Of a stretch of 64,000 nucleotides of DNA, positions 50,224 through 58,184 are shown one piece after another. The notes under the pieces were generated by a model. That model was not told the origin of the DNA and searched no databases. It saw only the letters and a list, made by a program, of their open reading frames with translations. Each line of letters begins with the position of its first letter. Position 1 is the stretch's first letter. Position numbers and translations under genes: made by a program. Source of the stretch: Fibrobacterales bacterium Fibro_02 (GTDB lineage Bacteria; Fibrobacterota; Fibrobacteria; Fibrobacterales; Fibrobacteraceae); NCBI GenBank assembly GCA_001603905.1, contig LVAE01000030.1, positions 1-64,000 of the forward strand, read 5' to 3'.

Positions 50224-52908
50224 ATGTTTGGAATCAAGATCAATCGCATGGCTTGCGTTGCCCTTGCTGCAATGGGATGTTGGTATGCTCAGGGGCATAC
50301 GCAAGACCTGCTTTACCCCGATATGTTCGCACTTGGCGATGTGCAACTGCTCGATGGTCCGCTGAAGGAGCGCCAAGACCTGAATGTTGAAACGCTGCTC
50401 GCCTACGATACGGATAAACTAATTGCGCCGTTTTACGAAGAGGCGGGGATGAAGCCGAAGGCCAGCAAGTTTTCAAACTGGGCGGGGCTTGATGGCCACG
50501 TGCTGGGGCATTACCTGAGTGCCTTGGCAATGCAGTATGCGGCAACCGGCGATGAACTCATCAAGGAACGGCTGGAGTATGTGCTGGGCGAACTCAAGAC
50601 GATTCAGGACTACAATTCCAGGGACAACAATTTCAAGGGTTACCTGAGCGGTGTTCCGAATGGAAAGCAAATGTGGCTCAAGTTCAAGAATGGAAACGCG
50701 GGCGCACAGAACGGCTATTGGGTGCCGTGGTACAACATTCACAAGACTTTTGCGGGCCTCCGCGATGCCTATATCTATGGAGGCTATGAACAGGCGAAGA
50801 CGATGTTCCTTGCCCTTTGCGACTGGGGTCTTACGATTACGGGCGGACTCAACGACAATGCCATGGAATCGATGCTCGGTACGGAACATGGCGGCATGGA
50901 CGAAGTGTACGCCGATGCCTACGCCTTGACGAAAAACGAGAAGTACCTGAAAGAGGCCAAGCGCTGGTCGCACAAGTGGCTCCTGAACGCGATGGCGGCT
51001 GGGAATGACAACTTGACGAACATCCACGCGAATACGCAGGTGCCGAAAGTCGTGGGTTTTGCACGTATCGCGGAACTCACGAACGATGCCTCGTATGTAA
51101 AGGGCTCCGAGTTCTTCTGGGACCGTGTGGTGAACAAGAGGAGCATTGCAATTGGCGGCAACAGCATCTCGGAACATTTCCCGGCGCTCGACAATCACAA
51201 GAAGTATGTAGAGGAACGCGAAGGACCGGAATCGTGCAACACCTATAATATGCTCAAGCTTACAGAACGCCTGTTCAATATGGATCACGACGCCAAACAG
51301 GCGGATTTCTACGAACGAGCCCTCTTTAATCATATCTTATCCACAATACATCCAAAACATGGCGGGTACGTGTACTTCACTCCTGCACGTCCCCGCCATT
51401 ACCGGGTGTATTCCAAGGTGAATGCGGCCATGTGGTGCTGCGTGGGTTCGGGCATGGAAAACCCGACGAAGTACAGCCAGTTTATTTATACGAAGGACGG
51501 CGACGACCTTTATGTAAATTTGTTTGCCGCATCGCTTCTGAACTGGAAAGACAAGAAGGTGAAAATCAAGCAGGAAACGGCTTTCCCGAAGGGCGAAAGT
51601 GCGAAATTTACGGTAACGGGTTCAGGTTCGTTTGACTTCAAGGTTCGCCATCCGTACTGGGTAAAGGAAGGCGAATTCAAGGTTGTCGTGAACGGCGATA
51701 CCGTTGTGAAAAAGTCAGAGCCCTCCAGCTATGTTTCTGCGGGAAAATCGTGGAAGTCGGGTGATGTAATCGAGGTGCTGTTCCCGATGTACACGCACAC
51801 TGAAGATTTGCCGGGCGTGAGCGACTATGTGGCGCTTTTGCACGGGCCGATTGTACTTTCTGCAAAGACCGGGACCGAAAATCTGAACGGCCTTGTTGCC
51901 GATGATGGCCGCTGGAGCCATATTGCGTCGGGAGCGTTGCAATCGCTGGATCAGGCGCCGATGCTTGCGAGCAAGAAGGAAGAAATCCCGTCGAAGGTGG
52001 AACCAGTGAAGGGCGAACCGATGCACTTTAAGGCTCCGTACCTGTTTGCAAACAAGAAGGATGCAAACCTGTTGCTAGAGCCGTTCTACGAAGTTCACGA
52101 TGCGCGTTACATGATGTATTGGATGGTGCTTACCGACCCCTCGATTCTGGAACGCCTGAAGAAGGAACAGGAAGAGGCCTTGGCGCTCGACGAGAAGACT
52201 GTAGATAAAGTGGCGCCCGGCGAGCAGCAGCCCGAAGTGGACCACAAGATGAAAACGGAAAATTCTTCGACGGGAACGCATCAGGGTGAATTCTACCGCG
52301 ACGCGGGCAAGTGCAGCGGTGGCGATGGTGGACTCATCAGCTATGAATTCGAGACGAATAGCGAAGATTCCCTGAGCCTTATGGTGCGCTACTGGGGCAA
52401 CGAGGGCTGCACTCGCGAATTCGACATCAAAATTGACGATGAAAAGCTCGTGACCGAAAACATCTCGGGCAAGTGGAACAAGGACGAATTCGTGAACGTG
52501 ACTTACCCGATTCCGGACAACATGGTGAAGGGCAAGAAGATTGTGCGCATCTCGTTTACGGCAAGTTCGGGAATGGTGGGCGGCATCTATAGCGTGCGTC
52601 TGCTGCGCAACAAGCCGAAGCCAGAGGAACCTCCGCAGGTAATTGCCGCGAAACCGGTCACTCGCCCTGATTTGAAGGCCCGCATCATGGGCGACGAATT
52701 GCAGATTGCCGCAGGCACTGCCCTTTCGCAGGGACTGACCGCCAAGATTTTCTCGATAAACGGTCGCCTCGTCAAGTCGCAAATGTTACCTGCGGGGCAA
52801 TCCGCCTTCAGCATCGGCATCGCCGATATGAAACGCGGAATGTACATCCTGAAAATCCAGCGCGACGGATTTAGTTATGCTAGCGCCATTTTCCGCAAGG
52901 ATCGCTGA
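50224..52908 (+). CDS. Secreted GH127 beta-L-arabinofuranosidase-like enzyme
   Basis: 894 residues. A signal peptide (about 1-24) precedes an (alpha/alpha)6 barrel of the GH127 (DUF1680) family. The catalytic/zinc set matches characterised GH127: E336-S-C338 in GPESCNTYNML, and C405-C406 in AAMWCCVGSG. A beta-domain and a jelly-roll (about 690-800) follow, then a sorting-type tail ending FRKDR. It would release beta-L-arabinofuranose, as found in plant hydroxyproline-linked glycans or rhamnogalacturonan II. Start at the ATG of MFGIKINRMA, with AAAGGA upstream. No CBM6 in this one. Confidence 0.88.
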   Translation: MFGIKINRMACVALAAMGCWYAQGHTQDLLYPDMFALGDVQLLDGPLKERQDLNVETLLAYDTDKLIAPFYEEAGMKPKASKFSNWAGLDGHVLGHYLSALAMQYAATGDELIKERLEYVLGELKTIQDYNSRDNNFKGYLSGVPNGKQMWLKFKNGNAGAQNGYWVPWYNIHKTFAGLRDAYIYGGYEQAKTMFLALCDWGLTITGGLNDNAMESMLGTEHGGMDEVYADAYALTKNEKYLKEAKRWSHKWLLNAMAAGNDNLTNIHANTQVPKVVGFARIAELTNDASYVKGSEFFWDRVVNKRSIAIGGNSISEHFPALDNHKKYVEEREGPESCNTYNMLKLTERLFNMDHDAKQADFYERALFNHILSTIHPKHGGYVYFTPARPRHYRVYSKVNAAMWCCVGSGMENPTKYSQFIYTKDGDDLYVNLFAASLLNWKDKKVKIKQETAFPKGESAKFTVTGSGSFDFKVRHPYWVKEGEFKVVVNGDTVVKKSEPSSYVSAGKSWKSGDVIEVLFPMYTHTEDLPGVSDYVALLHGPIVLSAKTGTENLNGLVADDGRWSHIASGALQSLDQAPMLASKKEEIPSKVEPVKGEPMHFKAPYLFANKKDANLLLEPFYEVHDARYMMYWMVLTDPSILERLKKEQEEALALDEKTVDKVAPGEQQPEVDHKMKTENSSTGTHQGEFYRDAGKCSGGDGGLISYEFETNSEDSLSLMVRYWGNEGCTREFDIKIDDEKLVTENISGKWNKDEFVNVTYPIPDNMVKGKKIVRISFTASSGMVGGIYSVRLLRNKPKPEEPPQVIAAKPVTRPDLKARIMGDELQIAAGTALSQGLTAKIFSINGRLVKSQMLPAGQSAFSIGIADMKRGMYILKIQRDGFSYASAIFRKDR

Positions 52909-53354
52909 TAAGGGCCCTGAGCCTGCCGATATACGAAACTTGAAACTTTAGTTTCTTAGTTGAGTTAGGTTCGTAGGAGCAGGGCCAAACCGCAGAAGTG
53001 TCATCCTGTGCAAAGTCGAAGGATTTCTAGTGGCATTGTCATCCTGGAACGTAGTGACGGGATCCATCCCCCTTGAAAAATTATACCATTTGGTATTATA
53101 CTAAATGGTATAATGCCAAGTAGTATAAAAAAACTTCTATAGAAAAATTGAATTCATGTTGAGAAGCCCGGCTAGATTGGGCTTTTCCTGTTTTTACGTT
53201 CGTACGGTTAAACTTGATTGAACAACACTTTTTCTTCTCAAAAAGGCCGAAAATCTCATAAACACTTGACTTTTTTTGGGGGGGGTACTTCTGGTGTAAG
53301 ATCAAATAAAAATTTCCGTTCTCGTTGGATATGTGGAAAAGGCTGTCGATGACT
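52909..53354. other. Repeat-rich non-coding stretch
   Basis: There are three TGTCATCC-family fragments: CCTGAGCCTGCCGA at about 52917, then TGTCATCC at 52999 and 53037. A nested inverted repeat lies at 53081-53130. GCCC-ggctagatt-GGGC (about 53167-53183) may be a terminator remnant, and a run of G follows T at 53270-53286. No convincing gene. Confidence 0.55.
53081..53113. repeat. 11-bp inverted repeat, TTATACCATTT
   Basis: Arms 53081-53091 and 53103-53113 are perfect inverted copies with an 11-nt spacer. Further GTATA/TATAC half-sites extend to 53126 with roughly regular spacing. Confidence 0.7.
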
Positions 53355-53522
53355 ATGAAAAATAATGTTCTTCTTGCGTCCTGTGGTCTACTTGCTGTTC
53401 CGTGTACGAGTAACACAATTGAAGCTGTTGTTCCGACAGCGGCTGTGGTTGGTGACGAGACTTTTAGTGATTATGCTGAATATTTAGTGGATGTCTGTAA
53501 GCAGGCTAATGAAAAATTATGA
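53355..53522 (+). CDS. Doubtful small exported protein
   Basis: 55 residues from ATG 53355 (MKNNVLLASCGLLAVPCTS...). The start is hydrophobic and could be a lipoprotein signal with Cys10, and the rest is acidic. There is no clear ribosome-binding site or family. It may be a remnant of an enzyme gene lost between GH127 and GH5. Confidence 0.3.
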   Translation: MKNNVLLASCGLLAVPCTSNTIEAVVPTAAVVGDETFSDYAEYLVDVCKQANEKL

Positions 53523-53531
53523 AAATATAAC

Positions 53532-53588
53532 GAACCCCCTTTGACAAGTTGTCAATAGAATCTCCTTTTAGGGGGTTCTTTTTTTTCG
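53532..53588 (+). terminator. Terminator whose loop holds the palindrome
   Basis: GAACCCCCT (53532-53540) pairs with AGGGGGTTC (53570-53578), followed by eight T. The TTGACAAGTTGTCAA palindrome forms the start of the loop. Confidence 0.75.
53541..53555. promoter_or_regulatory. Perfect TTGACAAGTTGTCAA palindrome upstream of GH5
   Basis: Second perfect copy, 90 bp before the GH5 start. Confidence 0.65.
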
Positions 53589-53597
53589 CCCAAAAGG

Positions 53598-53607
53598 TAA
53601 TTTATAG
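53598..53607 (+). promoter_or_regulatory. TAATTTATAG promoter box of GH5
   Basis: Variant of the cluster box, 38 bp before the ATG. Confidence 0.4.
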
Positions 53608-53644
53608 CTAGGTTAGTTTGGTGGGAGGAAAGGAAGGTGTCATG

Positions 53645-55384
53645 ATGTTTGGTTTTAAGGTCAGGCGTATTGCCTGCGGTGTTTTGGCCGCTATGGCCAT
53701 TTCGACGGTGAATTCTTTTGCCGTTACGAGTCAGTTCCGCGGTGTCAACTGGGCGGATAAACGCGACAATTTCGTGTCTGACGTGCTGGTGCTTTCGGGC
53801 TTAAGCCTTTCGGACAATTACCAGTCGGCGTCGGTGGCTGCCGAACGCGTCATAGGACAGTTCCAGGAGCTGTTCGGTACGAACAGCGTGCGCATGCCGG
53901 TGAACGAACCGACGGTTCTCAAAGCGTTTGACATGTATTCCGGAGCCTTGGATGTGGCTCTCAAGCATGGTCGCCTGGTGATGGGCTACTGGGGCCCTGC
54001 ACAGCCCTCTGGCCCGAAAAACATGGATGACTGGTGGAAAATGTGGGCGAAAATCGTCGAAAAGTATGGCGATCATCCGAACGCCTACTTTGAAATTTTC
54101 AACGAACCGCACATGTACAGCAAGGACGAACTGCGCAACTTGTATGCAACATGGCTTGAAAAGTTCCCAAATGTGCCTCGCGACCATATTCTGCTCGACG
54201 GTTCGGGCCTTGCCTGGAATGTGCCCGACATTGCCGACGACCCGCGTTTTGAAGGTTGCCTTTTTGCGGTGCACGAATACACCTTCTGGAACATGAGCAT
54301 TACCACCGAACAGGGCTGGAAAAACAGCTTCAAGGGCAAGGTGGGCAAGTACATAGACCGCACGGTGTGTACGGAATGGGGCGGTGCCATGAGCCCTGGC
54401 GACAAGGCTGGCGTGCATTACGACTACATGGACTATAATTCTACTCCGACGAACTACTTCATGGCCTACATCCGCGGTATGAGCGATCAGCTGCGCGAAT
54501 GGGAGATGGGCAGCTTCTACTGGCCGGGGCTTCGCGATGGCGACTGGTACAGCATGACCAAGCGCACCGGCGAAGGGGCGAACATCAAGCTTGAAATCGT
54601 GAATCAGTCGGGCGTGGACCGCATGAAGATGGCCTGGGCCGACACGGTCGAGACCGATCCGCCGGAACGCGAAGCTTATGAGGGAAAAATTGCCGTAATT
54701 CCGGGCAAGATCGAGGCGGAAAATTACGACGTAGGTGGAAACCGCTTTACCTTCTACGATAAGGACTCCGAAAATCAGGGCAAGGCCTACCGCGAAGATG
54801 CTGTAGATATCGAATCAATTGACGATGCGGCTTGCGGGACGGTCTCCTGCAAGGGCTATGCCTTGGGTTACACGCAGTCGGGCGAATGGCTGGAATACAG
54901 CGTGAATGTGGAATCTGATGCTGAACTTACGTTGACGGCGAACGTCGCGACAGCTTCCGAAACGGCGGGCTTCCAGCTGTTTATGGATGGCAAGGCAATT
55001 ACCGATTCGATCAAGGTGGCCAAAATCGATACGACTTGGAAAGTCTATAAGGAAATTGAAATCGGTACCGTCAAGCTGGAGAAGGGCGAACATGTTCTCC
55101 GCATCTTGATTACGGGTGCCTACGTGAACATCGATTGGCTGCAGTTTACGGATCCGAATACGACGCGTATTGAATCGCGCCCAATCTCTCGTGAAGTGCA
55201 TCTTTCTCGCCTAGGTTCCGAAACCCTCAAGGTGTTCAGTATGACGGGCAGGTTCCTGGGGAATGTGAACCCGCAAGGGCCGGCCGCTGCATCTATCGAA
55301 GCATCCCTCAAGGCGGCGGGCTTTGCAAACGGCGTATATCTGGTGCGCGCTGCGGGCGTTACCCGCCGAATCCAGGTGCGCTAA
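53645..55384 (+). CDS. Secreted GH5 glycosidase with CBM6
   Basis: 579 residues. A signal peptide (about 1-25) precedes a GH5 TIM barrel (about 27-330). The acid/base is E154 in EIFNEPH and the nucleophile is E244 in CTEWGG. A CBM6 (about 353-502) and a sorting-type tail follow. GH5 covers endoglucanases, mannanases and related activities. The sequence here does not settle which. The start is the second of two adjacent ATGs, chosen because GGAAGG lies 7 nt upstream and because related secreted enzymes here also begin MFG. The preceding ATG at 53642 is equally possible. Confidence 0.9.
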   Translation: MFGFKVRRIACGVLAAMAISTVNSFAVTSQFRGVNWADKRDNFVSDVLVLSGLSLSDNYQSASVAAERVIGQFQELFGTNSVRMPVNEPTVLKAFDMYSGALDVALKHGRLVMGYWGPAQPSGPKNMDDWWKMWAKIVEKYGDHPNAYFEIFNEPHMYSKDELRNLYATWLEKFPNVPRDHILLDGSGLAWNVPDIADDPRFEGCLFAVHEYTFWNMSITTEQGWKNSFKGKVGKYIDRTVCTEWGGAMSPGDKAGVHYDYMDYNSTPTNYFMAYIRGMSDQLREWEMGSFYWPGLRDGDWYSMTKRTGEGANIKLEIVNQSGVDRMKMAWADTVETDPPEREAYEGKIAVIPGKIEAENYDVGGNRFTFYDKDSENQGKAYREDAVDIESIDDAACGTVSCKGYALGYTQSGEWLEYSVNVESDAELTLTANVATASETAGFQLFMDGKAITDSIKVAKIDTTWKVYKEIEIGTVKLEKGEHVLRILITGAYVNIDWLQFTDPNTTRIESRPISREVHLSRLGSETLKVFSMTGRFLGNVNPQGPAAASIEASLKAAGFANGVYLVRAAGVTRRIQVR

Positions 55385-55388
55385 GCCA

Positions 55389-55403
55389 TTGACAACTTGT
55401 CAA
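55389..55403. promoter_or_regulatory. Perfect TTGACAACTTGTCAA palindrome upstream of the GH141-like gene
   Basis: Third perfect copy, 4 nt after the GH5 stop and 74 bp before the next start. Confidence 0.65.
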
Positions 55404-55406
55404 CAC

Positions 55407-55435
55407 GAACTCCCTTCCCGGGAGTTCCTTTTTTG
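55407..55435 (+). terminator. Terminator after GH5
   Basis: GAACTCCC (55407-55414) pairs with GGGAGTTC (55420-55427), followed by CTTTTTTT. Confidence 0.88.
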
Positions 55436-55446
55436 CTTTTAAAAGA

Positions 55447-55455
55447 TAATTTTGT
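55447..55455 (+). promoter_or_regulatory. TAATTTTGT box of the GH141-like gene
   Basis: Cluster box variant, 22 bp before ATG 55477. Confidence 0.35.
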
Positions 55456-55476
55456 AAACGGATGCGAGGTTTTTCT

Positions 55477-58083
55477 ATGGATACAAGGATTCTTTCAATT
55501 GCTTTTGGCTGCTCCCTGGCTTTTGCCGGGGCTGCTGTGGCTGCCCCCCAGGCGACTTTCTATGTGTCTCCGAGCGGAAGCGACTCTAACAAGGGTACAA
55601 AGGATGCTCCCTTCAAGACGATTACGCAGGCCCAGAAGGCCGTTCGCGCGATTAACGGTTCCATGACGGGCGACATCGAAGTGATTCTTCGCGAAGGAAC
55701 TTATGTGCTCCCTGCAACGATTGGCTTTGACGAACGCGATGGCGGTAAGGATGGCCACTACGTGCGCTATAAGGCGGCCGATGGCGAAAAGCCCCTGATT
55801 ACCGGTGGTATGGGCATTACCGGCTGGACCATTCATGACGAGGCGAACAACATCTGGAAAGCCGAAGGCGTAGAAGGCAGTTTCCGCCAGCTTTACGTGA
55901 ACAACCGTAAGGCTGTTCGCGCATGTTTTCCTAATGTAATTGCCGCGAATGAAAAAGGCAATGGCGGCTTTGACCACGACTTTGTGCGCCTTACGAAGGT
56001 GGACTCTACGGGTCGCGCCTTCGATGTCTCTGCCGACTACATCAAGAATATCAAGAACATCGAGGATGTCGAAATCCACCTGATGATTGCCTGGTCCGAA
56101 AACATCCTGCGTCTTGAAAAGGCTCAAGTAAACGGCGGTACGGCAAAACTCATTCCCAAGGATCCTGAACGTACCAAGCTGTTCCACCGCGCATACCCGA
56201 TGCTCGGAACCGCCTTCATGAGCAATCCGCCTAAACAGCAGGTCTTCTATCTCGAAAATTCCTACGACTTGATTGATGCTCCGGGTGAATGGTACTTGGA
56301 CGAAAAGGAACACGTACTTTACTATAAGCCTCGTTCCGGTGAAAGCATGTCGACGGCCCATGTGGTTGCTCCTCGACTCAATACCTTGTTCAGCGTCTTG
56401 GGTAAGGATACCAAGAACAAGGTGGGTTACATGTCTTTCGAAGGCTTGACCTTCGCCCATTCCAACTATACCCGCCCCAGCGAAGAAGGCTTCCTAGATT
56501 TGCAGGCAGCAAACTTCAATGTGGATGTCCTTGCGGATCCTGGCCGCGGAAACTGGGAAAAGCTGAACAGCAACAAGTATTTGCTGTGGCGTCCCGATGC
56601 GGCGTTCCGCGTCGAAAATGCGCATCATTTTTTGGTACAGGGTAACGTATTCTCGCAGATTGCGGCTACGGGCCTCGACTTTGTCTCGGGCACCAACGAC
56701 GACATGATCCAGGGCAATGCCTTCTTCGAAATCGGTGCTGCAGGCATTATGCTCGGCAAGTTCTATCAGGACTCCACGACCGAAATTCATATCGCCTACA
56801 ATCCGTCCGACAAGGAAGAAATCAGTACCCGCGATACGGTCAAGAACAACCTGATCACTAACGTGACTAATGAACATCAGGGTGCCGTGGGTATTGGCGC
56901 CGGTTACCCGCGCTATGTGGTGATCGAACATAACGAAGTTTCTTACACTTATTACTCCGGTATTTCCATTGGCTTTGGCTGGACAAAGGATCAGACTGCC
57001 ATGACCAATAACCATGTGAACTGGAACGAAATTCACCATATTGCCCGCTTGCTTTGCGACTCCGGCCCGATTTACACGCTCTCTAACCAGGGCACCGGTA
57101 GCGAAATTCAGCACAACTATATCCACGATAACGGAACATCCAAGTGGGCCGACTACTGGAACGTGCCTATTTACCTGGACGAAGGCTCCAGCGGCTTTAC
57201 CGTGAAAGAAAACGTGTTCAAGAATTCCCCTGCAGGCGTGGGTCAGAATCAGGCGGGGCAGAATACTTTGCAGCAGTCCAATAACTATTACAGCGATGAC
57301 GTCGTGAACAACGCCGGTATCGAAAAGGCTTTCCGGTATATTCGTGACATTAAGGAAATTCCGCTCGCCGACTTTAACGGCGCCATGGAACAGACTCCGT
57401 ACAAGGTTCAGCTCACCCTCCCGGGAATCGTGCAGCTCGAAGATTACGATGAAGGCGGCCAGAGCGTTTCGTTCTACGACAAGGACTTTGTGAACGAAGG
57501 TGGCTCCTATCGCGAAGATGGTGTCGACATTGTGCAGGTGGATTCTGCCGACGCTAGCAAGGGTTACGCCATCGGTTATACCCAGGCCGGCGAATGGCTC
57601 GAATACTCCGTGAACGTAGTGACTGCAAGTAAGTTCGTGTTCCGCGCGAACGTGGCAGACGGCCTCGAAGGCGGTAGCATTCGCCTGTTTATCGATGGCA
57701 AGGCCGTGACCGATACCATTGCGGTGCCGCAAACCGAAGATTGGAACACTTATACGCTCATGGACGGCGAAACCTCCGAAATTGAAAAAGGCGACCATGT
57801 ATTGCGCGTGCAGTTTACTGGCAGCTACGTGAATATCGACTGGATCCAGTTCGCGCTCACCAAGGAAGAACTCGCGACCAACTCAATTCGCACCTACAGT
57901 ATGAACTTTTTGCCGAATGCGGAACGCTCCCTGAAGGTGTTCAACGCAAGCGGCCGCCTTGTGGCAACCCTCGTTAACTGCGCGGGGCTCTCCCTTTCCG
58001 AAACCTTGAAACAGGCTGGCCTTGCCAAGGGAATCTACCTGGTGCGTGGCGCGGGCAAGACCCTCCGCGTACAGGTGAAATAG
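55477..58083 (+). CDS. Secreted parallel beta-helix enzyme, GH141-like, with CBM6
   Basis: 868 residues. A signal peptide (about 1-22) is followed by ATFYVSPSGSDSNKGTKDAPF, the usual opening of right-handed beta-helix glycosidases. The helix runs to about 630, with repeated xxNxI/V turns such as NVFSQIA, NAFFEIG, NLITNV and NEVSYTYYSG. The segment LYVNNRKAVRACFPN resembles GH141 enzymes (alpha-L-fucosidase and xylanase activities). A CBM6 (about 648-795) and a sorting-type tail follow. Start at 55477 because GAGG lies 8 nt upstream. GH141 is a best guess from sequence layout. Confidence 0.7.
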   Translation: MDTRILSIAFGCSLAFAGAAVAAPQATFYVSPSGSDSNKGTKDAPFKTITQAQKAVRAINGSMTGDIEVILREGTYVLPATIGFDERDGGKDGHYVRYKAADGEKPLITGGMGITGWTIHDEANNIWKAEGVEGSFRQLYVNNRKAVRACFPNVIAANEKGNGGFDHDFVRLTKVDSTGRAFDVSADYIKNIKNIEDVEIHLMIAWSENILRLEKAQVNGGTAKLIPKDPERTKLFHRAYPMLGTAFMSNPPKQQVFYLENSYDLIDAPGEWYLDEKEHVLYYKPRSGESMSTAHVVAPRLNTLFSVLGKDTKNKVGYMSFEGLTFAHSNYTRPSEEGFLDLQAANFNVDVLADPGRGNWEKLNSNKYLLWRPDAAFRVENAHHFLVQGNVFSQIAATGLDFVSGTNDDMIQGNAFFEIGAAGIMLGKFYQDSTTEIHIAYNPSDKEEISTRDTVKNNLITNVTNEHQGAVGIGAGYPRYVVIEHNEVSYTYYSGISIGFGWTKDQTAMTNNHVNWNEIHHIARLLCDSGPIYTLSNQGTGSEIQHNYIHDNGTSKWADYWNVPIYLDEGSSGFTVKENVFKNSPAGVGQNQAGQNTLQQSNNYYSDDVVNNAGIEKAFRYIRDIKEIPLADFNGAMEQTPYKVQLTLPGIVQLEDYDEGGQSVSFYDKDFVNEGGSYREDGVDIVQVDSADASKGYAIGYTQAGEWLEYSVNVVTASKFVFRANVADGLEGGSIRLFIDGKAVTDTIAVPQTEDWNTYTLMDGETSEIEKGDHVLRVQFTGSYVNIDWIQFALTKEELATNSIRTYSMNFLPNAERSLKVFNASGRLVATLVNCAGLSLSETLKQAGLAKGIYLVRGAGKTLRVQVK

Positions 58084-58086
58084 TTC

Positions 58087-58101
58087 TTGATAAAATGTCA
58101 A
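58087..58101. promoter_or_regulatory. Weak copy of the palindrome upstream of GH95
   Basis: TTGATAAAATGTCAA matches each consensus arm at 6 of 7 positions and lies 3 nt after the previous stop, like the copy at 55389. Confidence 0.5.
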
Positions 58102-58104
58102 TGC

Positions 58105-58132
58105 AAAGTGGCCGCAAATGCGGTCACTTTTG
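58105..58132 (+). terminator. Terminator after the GH141-like gene
   Basis: AAAGTGGCCGCA pairs with TGCGGTCACTTT (one G-T), then TTTTG. Confidence 0.8.
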
Positions 58133-58144
58133 CGTATATGGGTT

Positions 58145-58156
58145 TAATTTTATAAT
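58145..58156 (+). promoter_or_regulatory. TAATTTTATAAT promoter box of GH95
   Basis: It contains a perfect TATAAT and ends 28 bp before the ATG. Flanking TGGTTGG is shared with the GH127 promoter. Confidence 0.6.
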
Positions 58157-58184
58157 GGTTGGTTGCAAATTTTTAGGAGTCCTT

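Noticed and set aside
53081-53130. Possible CRISPR array
   Set aside because: The repeats are inverted and overlapping, with no regular unique spacers and no cas genes.
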